64,000 nucleotides of DNA from Paenibacillus glycanilyticus (lineage in GTDB: Bacteria; Bacillota; Bacilli; Paenibacillales; Paenibacillaceae): positions 124,001 to 188,000 of the forward strand of contig NZ_JAMBNP010000003.1 in the NCBI RefSeq assembly GCF_023715145.1, in the 5' to 3' direction. The first letter of the stretch is position 1, and every line of letters starts with the position of its first letter. Below are positions 33,882-42,301 of the stretch, in pieces. Made by a program: the position numbers and the translations under genes. The notes under the pieces were generated by a model, which saw only the letters and a list, made by a program, of their open reading frames with translations, was not told the origin of the DNA and did no database searches.

Positions 33882-34598
33882 ATGTTTTCTCCTTTCCAAA
33901 AGAAGAAAGAGCAGCAGCAATCGCGAGAGGATCTTGGGACAAGGAGGGACTTGGATGAACCTCAGGAGGAAGTGTCGGTCCATTCGGTCAAGGTTGAGCA
34001 GAGCGATGAGTCTTCAGGCTCGATTCTGATCAATAAGGGCCATATGGACAAACGGTCGCTTGATCTCGTATTCGCCGTTGAGCAGATGATTAAAGCCAAG
34101 CAGCATGTGGAGATGAGCCATAACGATCTGCAGGACCGGCTGGGACATGCGAATGGTCAGATTGACCGATTGAACAGAGATTTGAAGAACCTCGGCAAGG
34201 TCATTGAGGAGCGCGAGAAGAGCATTCTGGATCTGGAGAAGAGACTTAGCGACAAGAATCTGAAGGTTGACCAGATGATGGATGACTACCGCGAGCTTCA
34301 TTCCACCTTATCCGGCGAGATTGAAGAACTTAAGAGCGTTATTGAGCTCGAGCGTCAGAACTATGCAGGACTCCTGCAGAAGCACAATGAGACAACGGCC
34401 GAAAAGAATAAGAAAATGAATGAGCTTGAGGAGAAGAATACGCGGCTGGAAGCCGAGCTCTCCCAAATGAAACAGAAGTTTGATGCCCTCCGCCAGGAGA
34501 AGACGCATCTTCTTAACATTGTAAATGACTTTACGAACCGGCTGACGTCTCCGTTTGCACCAAACACAGGCTCTATTGATGGTGGTTCATCCGATTAA
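33882..34598 (+). CDS. Coiled-coil protein of unknown function
   Basis: A 238-residue soluble protein that I do not recognise. Residues 1-50 are polar and probably disordered (KKKEQQQSREDLG). About 55-220 form a nearly continuous coiled coil rich in Glu, Lys and Leu (IDRLNRDLKNLGKVIEER, LEEKNTRLEAELSQMKQKF). A short C-terminal tail ends with SPFAPNTGSIDGG. An AAGGTGAG site precedes the ATG. The deacetylase starts 38 bases after its stop, so the two are cotranscribed, suggesting a scaffold for cell-envelope work. Confidence 0.8.
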   Translation: MFSPFQKKKEQQQSREDLGTRRDLDEPQEEVSVHSVKVEQSDESSGSILINKGHMDKRSLDLVFAVEQMIKAKQHVEMSHNDLQDRLGHANGQIDRLNRDLKNLGKVIEEREKSILDLEKRLSDKNLKVDQMMDDYRELHSTLSGEIEELKSVIELERQNYAGLLQKHNETTAEKNKKMNELEEKNTRLEAELSQMKQKFDALRQEKTHLLNIVNDFTNRLTSPFAPNTGSIDGGSSD

Positions 34599-34636
34599 GG
34601 TCATGCCGGGAATGCGAAGAGAAGGACGATGTGGGG

Positions 34637-35941
34637 ATGGAGACATACAGCACGCAGGTGATGGAGCTGCTGTCTCTTGGGAGGACCTCAAGTGGTGTTA
34701 GCCAGATTAAGATCGCCGTCACCCAAGACGACAAGTATGCAACATACGTGATCGAAATTGATGAGTTTACGTTCCTTGAACTTGAAGCACTGGGGCCACT
34801 ACATGGAGACAGGATTCGCATCTCTCCCTACTCCAAGTGGGATCCTTACCGCAATTCGTACTATAGTTCCATAATCCGATCCACGGGCAGCATCCGTGTT
34901 CCGTTATATTTTGCATGCAGCGAAGCTTATGTTCATAGGATCAAGCAGCTGCGGCAAGGAGAGCTTCCGCCCTATTCTCCGGACGAGAAAGGACGGATGG
35001 ATGAAGCTGATGATCAGAAGACTTCGAATCATCCAAAGCTGCGAAGCAGATTCTCTGCGCGCCTGCCGAAAATTGCCGTTGCCATTCTAATCGTGTTTGG
35101 CCTCTTGGCCATTCTCTCTATCGCAACCGGGGGCAAGGTGGATTCCGCGCGTATTCTGGGCGGACAAGTTGCCAAGGCTACGGTAAGCCATGACGATTCG
35201 AAGAGTATCCCTATCGCGCATGCGGCGTCTTCAACAACGGGTAACAAGAGCATGACGGAGGCTTCTCAGGCTGCCGAGGTGGTTACGGCGGATCAAGCCG
35301 TTATGGCACAAGACCAGGTGCAGTCTGAAGCCCGCGAGGAGCAGTCCGGCTTCACCATCATCGACGTAGATGAAGAGAAGAAGTTTTTCGGGCTGCCGAA
35401 GAACTACGTGGCTTTAACCTTTGATGACGGGCCGTCCAAGCTGACGAAGGAAATCGTTGATATCCTGACGAAGCAGGACGTACCGGCAACCTTCCTGTTT
35501 GTCGGGCAAAACGTATCGCATCATAAAGAGGCCGTAACTTACGCGTCCAACCATGGCATGTCGATCGGCAATCATTCCTGGGATCATAGCGTAATGACGA
35601 AGTTTACCCTGCAAGAACAGAGCGAGAATCTGTCCAAGGCGAGCAAGGCCATCGAAGCGCTGACCCATACACCGGTTACCTTGTTCCGTCCGCCTTATGG
35701 CGCGGTTAACGACGATCTTGTCTCCGCAGCCGATAAGCAGGAGATGAAGACCTTGCTGTGGAACCGGGACCCGGAAGACTGGAATGCAAAGAATCCGGAC
35801 GATATCGTCCGCTACTTCCATCATGTTGAAGCAGCCGGCGGCATCTATGTCCTGCATGAAGACAAGAACACGCTAGAGGCGCTTCCATCTATCATTAAAT
35901 ATTTAAAAGGCAAGGACTTAACGTTTGTTGCTTTCAAGTAA
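34637..35941 (+). CDS. Membrane-anchored polysaccharide deacetylase with cytosolic N-terminal domain
   Basis: A 434-residue protein. Residues 1-135 form a cytosolic domain of unknown type (YVIEIDEFTFLELEALGPLH...), about 145-163 a single membrane segment, then a Ser/Ala-rich linker, and about 245-434 a NodB deacetylase domain outside the cell. The NodB motifs are complete: ALTFDDGPS (metal Asp), GNHSWDH (metal His), RPPYGAVN, and VLHE. Such enzymes remove acetyl groups from peptidoglycan or other glycans. ATG 34637 is preferred, but the GTG at 34631 is nearly as good. An inside-plus-outside layout is unusual for this family. Confidence 0.88.
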   Translation: METYSTQVMELLSLGRTSSGVSQIKIAVTQDDKYATYVIEIDEFTFLELEALGPLHGDRIRISPYSKWDPYRNSYYSSIIRSTGSIRVPLYFACSEAYVHRIKQLRQGELPPYSPDEKGRMDEADDQKTSNHPKLRSRFSARLPKIAVAILIVFGLLAILSIATGGKVDSARILGGQVAKATVSHDDSKSIPIAHAASSTTGNKSMTEASQAAEVVTADQAVMAQDQVQSEAREEQSGFTIIDVDEEKKFFGLPKNYVALTFDDGPSKLTKEIVDILTKQDVPATFLFVGQNVSHHKEAVTYASNHGMSIGNHSWDHSVMTKFTLQEQSENLSKASKAIEALTHTPVTLFRPPYGAVNDDLVSAADKQEMKTLLWNRDPEDWNAKNPDDIVRYFHHVEAAGGIYVLHEDKNTLEALPSIIKYLKGKDLTFVAFK

Positions 35942-35970
35942 TCATCGATTTACTTATATCATTCGCAGCG

Positions 35971-35994
35971 AAGCACCCGTTTGGGTGCTTTTTT
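35971..35994 (+). terminator. Terminator of the deacetylase operon
   Basis: AAGCACCC/GGGTGCTT stem with a 4-base loop and T-run, 30 bases after the stop. Confidence 0.88.
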
Positions 35995-36156
35995 GTCCTT
36001 CTTTGAGAAAAAAATTTCGAAACAATTAGGGCAGCAGGTTTCGGGTTTCGATTGGAGAAAAATTTAATCATGAGCATCGGTCGATTTTGCCGGATTTCGT
36101 TCGTTGATGATGCATAGACGCCTAACCATAATCTAAGGGTAAAGGAGAATATAACG

Positions 36157-36531
36157 ATGAAATTCCTTTGTTTGGGTTATTTAAACGCGGGTATAATGGA
36201 TGCTCTTCCAAAAGAGGAGATTAATGCGGTAATGAGTCAATGTCCTCCCCATTTGGAGGAGTTCTATAAGAGCGGCCAGGTTATCGTGGATGCCGGTCTT
36301 GCCAAGGAAGCGACAAGCCTGAGGCGGGTTAACGGGAAGGTGAAGGTGCTGGACGGTCCTTTTATTGAGACAAAAGAGATGATCGGCAGCGCGTTTATCA
36401 TTGAAGCGGAGAATTTGGAGGAAGCGGTTCGGATTGCCTCTCTGCATCCTGCCGTGCAAGTGGGGGCAGGAGAGACGTTTGAATGGGGGCTCGAGATTCG
36501 TCCCATTCATTATTTCAAGGGAGAGGATTAA
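36157..36531 (+). CDS. YCII-related (DGPF) domain protein
   Basis: A 124-residue protein of the YCII/DGPF group. The hallmark VLDGPFIETKEMIGSAFII is at residues 66-84, followed by a helix (NLEEAVRIASLHP) and a conserved C-terminus (EIRPIHYF). These are ferredoxin-like dimers, often linked with ECF sigma factors, but of unproven function. AAAGGAG precedes the ATG. The acetyltransferase begins 6 bases after the stop, so the two form an operon. Confidence 0.88.
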   Translation: MKFLCLGYLNAGIMDALPKEEINAVMSQCPPHLEEFYKSGQVIVDAGLAKEATSLRRVNGKVKVLDGPFIETKEMIGSAFIIEAENLEEAVRIASLHPAVQVGAGETFEWGLEIRPIHYFKGED

Positions 36532-36537
36532 GCGAAA

Positions 36538-37347
36538 ATGGTCGTCAAAGAATGCACATTCGCCGAGATTAAGCAGCTTGCTGCAGAGTATCTGGAGGGC
36601 TTGTCCTCGCCTTTTGATTCCTTTCTGGAGGATCATATTCTGACCTCGGTCTTTTACCGGATTCAGGACGGCCCGGAGGATGCCGGCTATTACGCGATAC
36701 ACAAACAGGAGCTCCTGACGCAGTTTTATATCCGAAAGCCTTATCTAAAGCATGCGCAGCCATTGTTTCTTGAAGCGCTCGAGCGGCATGCCGTGAAAAA
36801 TCTGTTCGTGCCGACCTGCGACGAGCTGTTCCTAAGCTTGGCTATCGATCAGGACTTCAAGATCAACAAGCAGGCCTACTTCTTCCAGGACAGCCAGTCC
36901 GCTATGGTGGCAAGCCCCTCGGAAGGGGAGGTATTCCGCCTTGCGAGAGAAGATGAACTGCAAGCCATACAGCGGGTATGCGGAGACTTCCTAAGCGATT
37001 ATAAGCACTGGATTGCCGCAGAAAGGCTGTTCGTTTTCTACCGGGCTGCGGATCTGTTGGGCATTGGCATCATGGAGACGTCCAGGATGTTTGACGGGCA
37101 TGCCAGCATCGGGATGTTCACGAATGAGGCCTTCAGGAAGCAGGGCAACGGAAAAGCATTAATCGTCCATCTGCGCAGATGGTGCAAAGAGCATGGCATC
37201 ACCGCAATCTGCGGCTGCTGGTATTACAACGAAGCATCCAAACGCACCTTGGAGAGCGCCGGCATGGTGACCAAGACACGGCTGTTAAATATCGAAGTAT
37301 CCACAGCGTCAAAGTCTAAATCTACAGAACAGAAGGATAATTCATGA
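36538..37347 (+). CDS. GNAT-family N-acetyltransferase
   Basis: A 269-residue protein with a GNAT domain in its C-terminal half: IGMFTNEAFRKQGNGKALIV is motif A binding acetyl-CoA, and ICGCWYYNEASKRTLESAGM is motif B. The N-terminal 125 residues look like a second, degenerate acetyltransferase-like half, as in double-GNAT proteins. GGGAGAGG precedes the ATG. The substrate is unknown. Confidence 0.85.
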   Translation: MVVKECTFAEIKQLAAEYLEGLSSPFDSFLEDHILTSVFYRIQDGPEDAGYYAIHKQELLTQFYIRKPYLKHAQPLFLEALERHAVKNLFVPTCDELFLSLAIDQDFKINKQAYFFQDSQSAMVASPSEGEVFRLAREDELQAIQRVCGDFLSDYKHWIAAERLFVFYRAADLLGIGIMETSRMFDGHASIGMFTNEAFRKQGNGKALIVHLRRWCKEHGITAICGCWYYNEASKRTLESAGMVTKTRLLNIEVSTASKSKSTEQKDNS

Positions 37348-37407
37348 TTCCTGGAATAGAATAGCGGGGTCAGGCTGCTCCTCTTTATTGGCGGAGATGC
37401 TGCGGGA

Positions 37408-37440
37408 GAAAAAAGCGCCTCCCGATGATCCGGGAGGCAC
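37408..37440 (-). terminator. Terminator of the NmrA-like gene
   Basis: On the minus strand, GTGCCTCCC pairs with GGGAGGCGC (one G-U) followed by TTTTTT. It lies just after the stop at 37448. Confidence 0.85.
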
Positions 37441-37447
37441 TCGTCAT

Positions 37448-38089
37448 TTATTCTGCTTCGCCAACAAGCGTGAATCGTTGATTCACATGCTGCGGGTTCT
37501 CGATTTCATCCAGCACGGCGATGGCATAATCGGCGTAGCTGACATAGCTTTGGCCTTGGCTGTTGACGATGACATGGTCGAGGCCCTTCGTATAGGCACC
37601 TGTCCGTTTGCCGTTAGGGTCAAAGAAGGCTGCAGGGCTGATATAGGTCCATGTAACGGAGTCGGAGCCTTTCAGCTCATCCAGCTGTTTGCCGGCATTG
37701 GAAGCAGTCGGGTATACAAAAGCCGGGAATTCCGGCGTATCCATCAGCTTGGTTGTGTTTTGCTCGTCGACATACAGACTGCCCGCGCCGCCAACTACGA
37801 TCAGCTTCGTGCGGGGAGCGTCCTTAAGCGCTTGAACGAGAGCTCTTCCGGATTCGATATAGAGATGCTCTTCACCCTCCGCGGCTTTGTAAGTGCTGAC
37901 CACCACGTCAAAGGCTTTCAGATCCGAACCCGTCAGGCTGAAAATATCCTTCTCGAGAACGCCAACGTTTGCGTCCGCAATGGTAGAGGCCTTTCTTACA
38001 ATAGCGGTCACTTCATGGCCCCGCTCTACCGCTTCCTTCAGAATGAGGCTCCCGGCTTTGCCGTTTGCGCCGATAATCGCAATTTTCAT
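37448..38089 (-). CDS. NAD(P)H-binding protein, NmrA/YwnB type
   Basis: A 213-residue atypical SDR. The N-terminus MKIAIIGANGKAGSLILKEA carries the Rossmann motif GANGxxG, then TAIVRK for NADP. VVSTYKAAEG and LIVVGGAGSLYVDE follow, and WTYISPAAFFDPNGKRTG is typical of the YwnB/YtfG branch. It lies divergent to an HxlR regulator (144 bases between), the usual layout for quinone- or stress-responsive flavin-site proteins. Two adjacent ATGs fit GGAGG; the second is chosen. Confidence 0.9.
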   Translation of the reverse strand: MKIAIIGANGKAGSLILKEAVERGHEVTAIVRKASTIADANVGVLEKDIFSLTGSDLKAFDVVVSTYKAAEGEEHLYIESGRALVQALKDAPRTKLIVVGGAGSLYVDEQNTTKLMDTPEFPAFVYPTASNAGKQLDELKGSDSVTWTYISPAAFFDPNGKRTGAYTKGLDHVIVNSQGQSYVSYADYAIAVLDEIENPQHVNQRFTLVGEAE

Positions 38090-38172
38090 CATCTATTCCT
38101 CCATTTTCGCTATGGTTAGGTTGTGCAATTAAGCATAGTCTTATATTATTTCCTTAGTTCCTTTTTTTAAAG

Positions 38173-38200
38173 TAGTCATAATAATATAACCTAGTCATAA
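38173..38200. promoter_or_regulatory. Direct repeat in the NmrA/HxlR divergent promoter region
   Basis: TAGTCATAA occurs at 38173-38181 and again at 38192-38200, 19 bases apart (nearly two helix turns), in an AT-rich stretch between the two genes. It is a candidate binding site for the HxlR regulator acting on both promoters. Confidence 0.45.
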
Positions 38201-38233
38201 AAACAGAACCATGGATGAAACGGGGGATTGAGG

Positions 38234-38602
38234 ATGGCTCGCAGCTCATTCGAAGGAGAAATTCCGGTGGAGCAGATCGCGGTTTGTCCCATAACGGAGA
38301 CGCAGAACGTGATTGCAGGCAAGTGGAAGATTATTATTTTATGGCATTTGCGGGAGACAAAGCGATTTGGGGAGCTTCAACGACTGGTGCCCGGTATTTC
38401 CAAGGCCATATTAACCAGCCAGCTCAGAGAGCTTGAGAAGGATCAAATGATCCACAGAGAGGTCTATCAGGAGGTGCCTCCAAAGGTCGAGTACTCGCTG
38501 ACGGAAGCGGGACGGCAATTCCTCCCGATTCTCGAAAGCATGGGGGAGTGGGGAAGGAAATATACGATGAACAAGCACCTTTTTACTCCATCATCCGTCT
38601 AA
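38234..38602 (+). CDS. HxlR-family transcriptional regulator
   Basis: A 122-residue winged-helix regulator. Near the N-terminus [20 protein letters not shown] carries the single cysteine in the place used by YodB/CatR for sensing electrophiles; the HTH is [19 protein letters not shown], with the wing [17 protein letters not shown] 38234 follows a GGGGGA tract. It is divergent from the NmrA-like gene, its probable target. This copy has the N-terminal Cys that the other HxlR gene in the window lacks. Confidence 0.92.
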   Translation: MARSSFEGEIPVEQIAVCPITETQNVIAGKWKIIILWHLRETKRFGELQRLVPGISKAILTSQLRELEKDQMIHREVYQEVPPKVEYSLTEAGRQFLPILESMGEWGRKYTMNKHLFTPSSV

Positions 38603-38635
38603 GTAGTCAGATGCGAAGCGGAAAGGGGGATAGGC

Positions 38636-38806
38636 ATGCTGATTTTTATTGTGAAGCGTTACATGAAGCAGCGCGACTGGGATTACAAAGAGCAGATGGG
38701 CTCGGGTCTGGTTTTTGAACGGAATGGAGAATCTATTGTCATAGAGACAAGGCTATATACGAAGCATTACTATCTCTGGGATATTCCAAATGAAGTGGTA
38801 AGCTGA
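38636..38806 (+). CDS. Small hypothetical protein, 56 residues
   Basis: A small frame starting MLIFIVKRYMKQRDWDYK and ending YLWDIPNEVVS, with AAAGGGGG before the ATG. It is charged and aromatic, with no membrane segment. It follows the HxlR gene by 33 bases and is closed by a strong terminator, which supports it being a real last gene of that unit. I do not recognise it. Confidence 0.6.
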   Translation: MLIFIVKRYMKQRDWDYKEQMGSGLVFERNGESIVIETRLYTKHYYLWDIPNEVVS

Positions 38807-38815
38807 ATTAATAAG

Positions 38816-38843
38816 AAACCACTCCAAACTTTGGAGTGGTTTT
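38816..38843 (+). terminator. Terminator after the small protein gene
   Basis: A perfect 12-bp stem AAACCACTCCAA/TTGGAGTGGTTT with a 3-base loop and TTTT. Confidence 0.88.
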
Positions 38844-39065
38844 GTTGTTTTTCGGAGCGTTCGGAGCCGAATATGTGGAGAATAGTTCAGGGAATGGTTA
38901 AAAAATCATGTGGAAATAGCGTCGATTATAGCTTGAAACTGTCGTATAATAGATATAGACATTTTCATCTATCGTGATACAAATTATTTTTAGATACAGA
39001 AAAGATGTGTGAAACAGGAGCGTGAACATCCTTTCTGCAAATCGAAGGGCATAAGGACGGTTAAA

Positions 39066-40580
39066 ATGAGCAAACAAACGAAAACAGACGTAATCTTAAT
39101 TGGTGCCGGCATTATGAGTGCTACCTTGGGCTCATTGCTGAAAGAATTAAAGCCGGACTGGGAAATTACAGTGTTCGAGCGTCGCGCTACGGCCGGTGAG
39201 GAAAGCTCTAACGAGTGGAACAATGCGGGTACGGGGCACTCGTCGCTATGCGAACTGAACTACACATCGGAGAAGCCGGACGGCACGATGGACATCAGCA
39301 AAGCCATCAAAGTAAACGAAGAGTTTCAAGTTTCGAAGCAGTTCTGGTCTTACCTTGTTAACAGCAATTTGATCCGTAATCCGCGGGATTTTGTTGTACC
39401 CGTTCCTCATATGAGCTTTGTGCAAGGGGAAAAAGACGTAACGTTCCTGAAGAAGCGTTTCGAAGCTTTGTCGACTAATCCATTGTTCGAAGGGATGGAA
39501 TACTCGGCAGATCCGGCTAAGCTGACGGAATGGATTCCGCTTATGATGAAAGACCGGAAAGTCAATACGCCTATCGCAGCGACCAGAATTGAGTCCGGGA
39601 CGGACGTCAACTTTGGTTCTTTAACGCGTATATTGTTCAATCAATTGAAGAAGCAAAACGTCGACATAAACTACAACCATAATGTAGATGATATTAAACG
39701 TGCAAGCGACGGCTCCTGGGAATTGAAAGTCCGCAATCTGGAGGGCGGCAGCACGGAACGCATCAACGCGAAGTTCGTCTTTATCGGCGGCGGCGGCGGA
39801 AGTCTGCATCTGCTGCAGAAATCCGGCATTGAAGAGGGGAAAGGCATCGGCGGCTTCCCGGTAAGCGGTCTGTTCATGGTCTGCAAGAAGCCGGAGGTTG
39901 TTTCCCAGCATCGTGCCAAGGTTTATGGCCAAGCTCCGGTTGGCGCTCCGCCAATGTCCGTACCTCACTTGGATACTCGCGTAATCGACAACAAGGAATC
40001 GTTGTTCTTTGGTCCGTTTGCGGGCTTTACGCCGAAGTTCCTGAAATACGGTTCTAATCTCGATCTGATTACTTCCGTCAAACCGCATAACCTGACGAAC
40101 ATGCTGGCGGCAGGGGCGAAAAACATGTCCCTGACCACTTACCTGATCAAGGAGCTTATGCTCTCGAAAGAGCAGCGCATGGATGCTTTGCGCCAGTTCA
40201 TTCCGAACGCGAAGAGCGAAGATTGGGAGCTGCTCGTAGCCGGCCAGCGCGTGCAGATCATCAAGGAGACTGCGGCAGGCAAAGGCACCCTTCAGTTCGG
40301 CACGGAAGTAATCAGCGCCGCAGACGGCTCGATCGCTGCCCTGCTTGGCGCTTCGCCAGGTGCTTCGACGGCTGTATCGGTTATGCTCGAAGTGATCGGC
40401 AAATGCTTCCCGCAGCATATCAAAGAATGGGAACCAAAGCTGAAAGAAATGATTCCGTCCTACGGAACCAAGCTGCTGCAGCATCCCGAGCTGATCAAAC
40501 AGATCAATGAAACAGCTAATGAAGCTCTTGGTCTTGCAAGCACCGGCAAAAAACAAGCAACAAGCTCGGCGTTGGCCTAA
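39066..40580 (+). CDS. mqo: Malate:quinone oxidoreductase
   Basis: A 504-residue FAD enzyme that oxidises malate to oxaloacetate and passes electrons to menaquinone at the inner face of the membrane. The FAD-binding start is [20 protein letters not shown], followed by the Mqo signature [40 protein letters not shown] and IGGFPVSG are further family motifs, and the length matches (about 490-500). AAGGA lies before the ATG at 39066; the frame extends to 39009 without a site. It is a single-gene unit. Confidence 0.96.
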   Translation: MSKQTKTDVILIGAGIMSATLGSLLKELKPDWEITVFERRATAGEESSNEWNNAGTGHSSLCELNYTSEKPDGTMDISKAIKVNEEFQVSKQFWSYLVNSNLIRNPRDFVVPVPHMSFVQGEKDVTFLKKRFEALSTNPLFEGMEYSADPAKLTEWIPLMMKDRKVNTPIAATRIESGTDVNFGSLTRILFNQLKKQNVDINYNHNVDDIKRASDGSWELKVRNLEGGSTERINAKFVFIGGGGGSLHLLQKSGIEEGKGIGGFPVSGLFMVCKKPEVVSQHRAKVYGQAPVGAPPMSVPHLDTRVIDNKESLFFGPFAGFTPKFLKYGSNLDLITSVKPHNLTNMLAAGAKNMSLTTYLIKELMLSKEQRMDALRQFIPNAKSEDWELLVAGQRVQIIKETAAGKGTLQFGTEVISAADGSIAALLGASPGASTAVSVMLEVIGKCFPQHIKEWEPKLKEMIPSYGTKLLQHPELIKQINETANEALGLASTGKKQATSSALA

Positions 40581-40600
40581 CGCCTGTCTGATCGTATAGG

Positions 40601-40639
40601 AAAGCCTTCAATTGCTGCCATTGCAATTGAAGGCTTTTT
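40601..40639. terminator. Terminator between mqo and the kinase-fold gene
   Basis: A perfect 15-bp stem (40601-40615 with 40623-40637) with a T5 tract on the plus strand, between convergent genes. Confidence 0.9.
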
Positions 40640-40641
40640 CA

Positions 40642-41544
40642 TTAGGAGCGAAGCTCTTTCGCTAATATCTCTACATCATTCATCAGATCCGGCACCCAGG
40701 CATCGGAGCCCGGAATAATCTCCGTTCCGCCGTATGCGAGCCATCGTAACGTCTTGATGAGCCAGCATAATCCGCCGACGGATATCTGCCAGTTCAGCTG
40801 TTCGATAGTGATATCCGCGTCTTCCCGGTAGGCTGCGATTACTTCCTCTTTGGATAGACCGCCAAAGGCTTGCGCTTCTAATATCAAGCGGTACAGATCT
40901 CCAAGATGCGGGCTTAAATAACCGTTTGACCAATCAATCGGCATAATACCGCCGTTATGTTGAATCAGCAGATTCTTGGCATGGTAATCATGATGGACGA
41001 TGGAGAGGGGTACGGAATGTTCAAGCTTTGCCAAGTGAGGAGGCAGAAGCTCCCGTAATCTTAATAAGCTTATTGACCCGGCTAACCTGTCAGAACGCAA
41101 TAGATCCTCTAACAGACAAAGAAAGTCCTCGCTTGAGACGGTGTGTGCGTTTATGACCTCTTTCGGCAGCGATTCTAGGTTGGCGGTTGCCGCAAGCCTG
41201 AATCTTGCTAATTCTCTTGCTGCCTCCAGAAAATAAGCAGGCATCGGCTGCTCCTCCAGATTGCTGTCACCGGCATCCTCCATCACCATGACTCCGCTGT
41301 CTTGCAGCTCAACATAATGAAAGATCGCGGGTGCTTTAATTTGCAGGGGATAAACGAGCTGATCGTAAATATTCGCTTCGCCGGCCATTTCGTTCCCGCC
41401 CCACTTAATAATGCGCGATTCCCCTGTTGCTAGCGTTACTCTGTAGACCTCGGATAGTGCCCATTGCCGCAGCAGCGTCCATTCCGTAACGTTATGGAGC
41501 ATGGGGATCGCGGCTTGATAGGCAGAGATGCGTGTTGGAATCAT
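40642..41544 (-). CDS. Aminoglycoside phosphotransferase-fold kinase
   Basis: A 300-residue APH/choline-kinase-fold protein. The catalytic loop is SIVHHDYHAKNLLI (HxDxxxxN), and the metal-binding motif is MPIDWSNGYLSPHLGDL. The N-terminal part binds ATP (YRVTLATGESRIIKWGG). IDW in place of IDF places it with CotS- and choline-kinase-like proteins rather than true resistance enzymes, so the substrate is open. GGGAGGA precedes the ATG. Confidence 0.87.
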   Translation of the reverse strand: MIPTRISAYQAAIPMLHNVTEWTLLRQWALSEVYRVTLATGESRIIKWGGNEMAGEANIYDQLVYPLQIKAPAIFHYVELQDSGVMVMEDAGDSNLEEQPMPAYFLEAARELARFRLAATANLESLPKEVINAHTVSSEDFLCLLEDLLRSDRLAGSISLLRLRELLPPHLAKLEHSVPLSIVHHDYHAKNLLIQHNGGIMPIDWSNGYLSPHLGDLYRLILEAQAFGGLSKEEVIAAYREDADITIEQLNWQISVGGLCWLIKTLRWLAYGGTEIIPGSDAWVPDLMNDVEILAKELRS

Positions 41545-41697
41545 AATAGTTCCTCCCGAAGCATGTATTTAACGAGACCTATTTTTACATATTCAGGGAA
41601 AAAGATATAGACTTATGTTTTCCGCTCTGCTATGATGTTGAATAAGGTCTTGGAAAAATTCAGGACTCTTTTTTTATGTCTATTTATGTCCTTCATA

Positions 41698-41730
41698 CAC
41701 AAAGGCCATCCATTGCGGATGGCCTTTGTG
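41698..41730. other. Perfect 14-bp hairpin without a T-run
   Basis: CACAAAGGCCATCC (41698-41711) pairs with GGATGGCCTTTGTG (41717-41730) over a 5-base loop. It sits just after the SnoaL-like stop on the minus strand, so it probably serves as that gene's 3' end, though the usual T-run is missing. Confidence 0.6.
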
Positions 41731-41732
41731 AT

Positions 41733-42197
41733 TTATACGCTGGCAGACGGCTTGCTCTTTGGCTGAAACAAAAGACGTGTGAGCCAATTGAATTTTTTGA
41801 TGCGGCAGTTGTGGAAAGCGGCAATTTTCCATTCGCCATTTTGCTTCACAAGCACGTTTGTATTGATCGAATCCCGGCTGGCGGGCGCTTTCTTCTGCCA
41901 TCGCATCAGAACGGCTCCGGTGGCATGGGCCAGCGCTATATCCGGGGTGATGAAGCGCAGCTGCATTTCCCTCAGATCGGCGATGAGCTTGGACCCGCGC
42001 AGCGGGCCGTCCCATAACGCCTGATGGGCGCTGTCGATAGCATGGCGGCCCTTCAAATGCTCCCCGAAGAAGGTGACGTAATCCGCATCGGCGGTGAAGA
42101 ACTCGCTATAGGCCTTGCCGTCACCCTGGTCCCACGCTCGGTATAGAGCGCGAAATACATGGTGTATGGCCTGAATATCCTCTTGATTATCCGGCAT
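41733..42197 (-). CDS. SnoaL/NTF2-like protein (DUF4440 type)
   Basis: A 154-residue protein with the NTF2-like cone fold: IQAIHHVFRALYRAWDQGD, YSEFFTADADYVTFFGEHLK, then the strand ALAHATGAVLMRWQ and WKIAAFHNCRI. Families with this pattern have unclear or binding functions. ATG 42197 follows GGAAGGAGG. It lies 104 bases after the hydrolase on the same strand and may be the last gene of that operon. Confidence 0.85.
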   Translation of the reverse strand: MPDNQEDIQAIHHVFRALYRAWDQGDGKAYSEFFTADADYVTFFGEHLKGRHAIDSAHQALWDGPLRGSKLIADLREMQLRFITPDIALAHATGAVLMRWQKKAPASRDSINTNVLVKQNGEWKIAAFHNCRIKKFNWLTRLLFQPKSKPSASV

Positions 42198-42301
42198 CGG
42201 CTTGCCTCCTTCCTGCAATATCTCTTTGTTTACCATTATAAAATAATGATAGGAGGAGATGATCAACCATTGGAAGGAAGCTGCCTCAGACCTTGGGCGG
42301 A

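Noticed and set aside
37388..38119. Long plus-strand frame of 243 codons
   Set aside because: It lies antisense over the NmrA-like gene, has no ribosome site and no family motifs.
39621..40556. Minus-strand frame of 311 codons inside mqo
   Set aside because: Antisense to mqo, no recognisable protein features.
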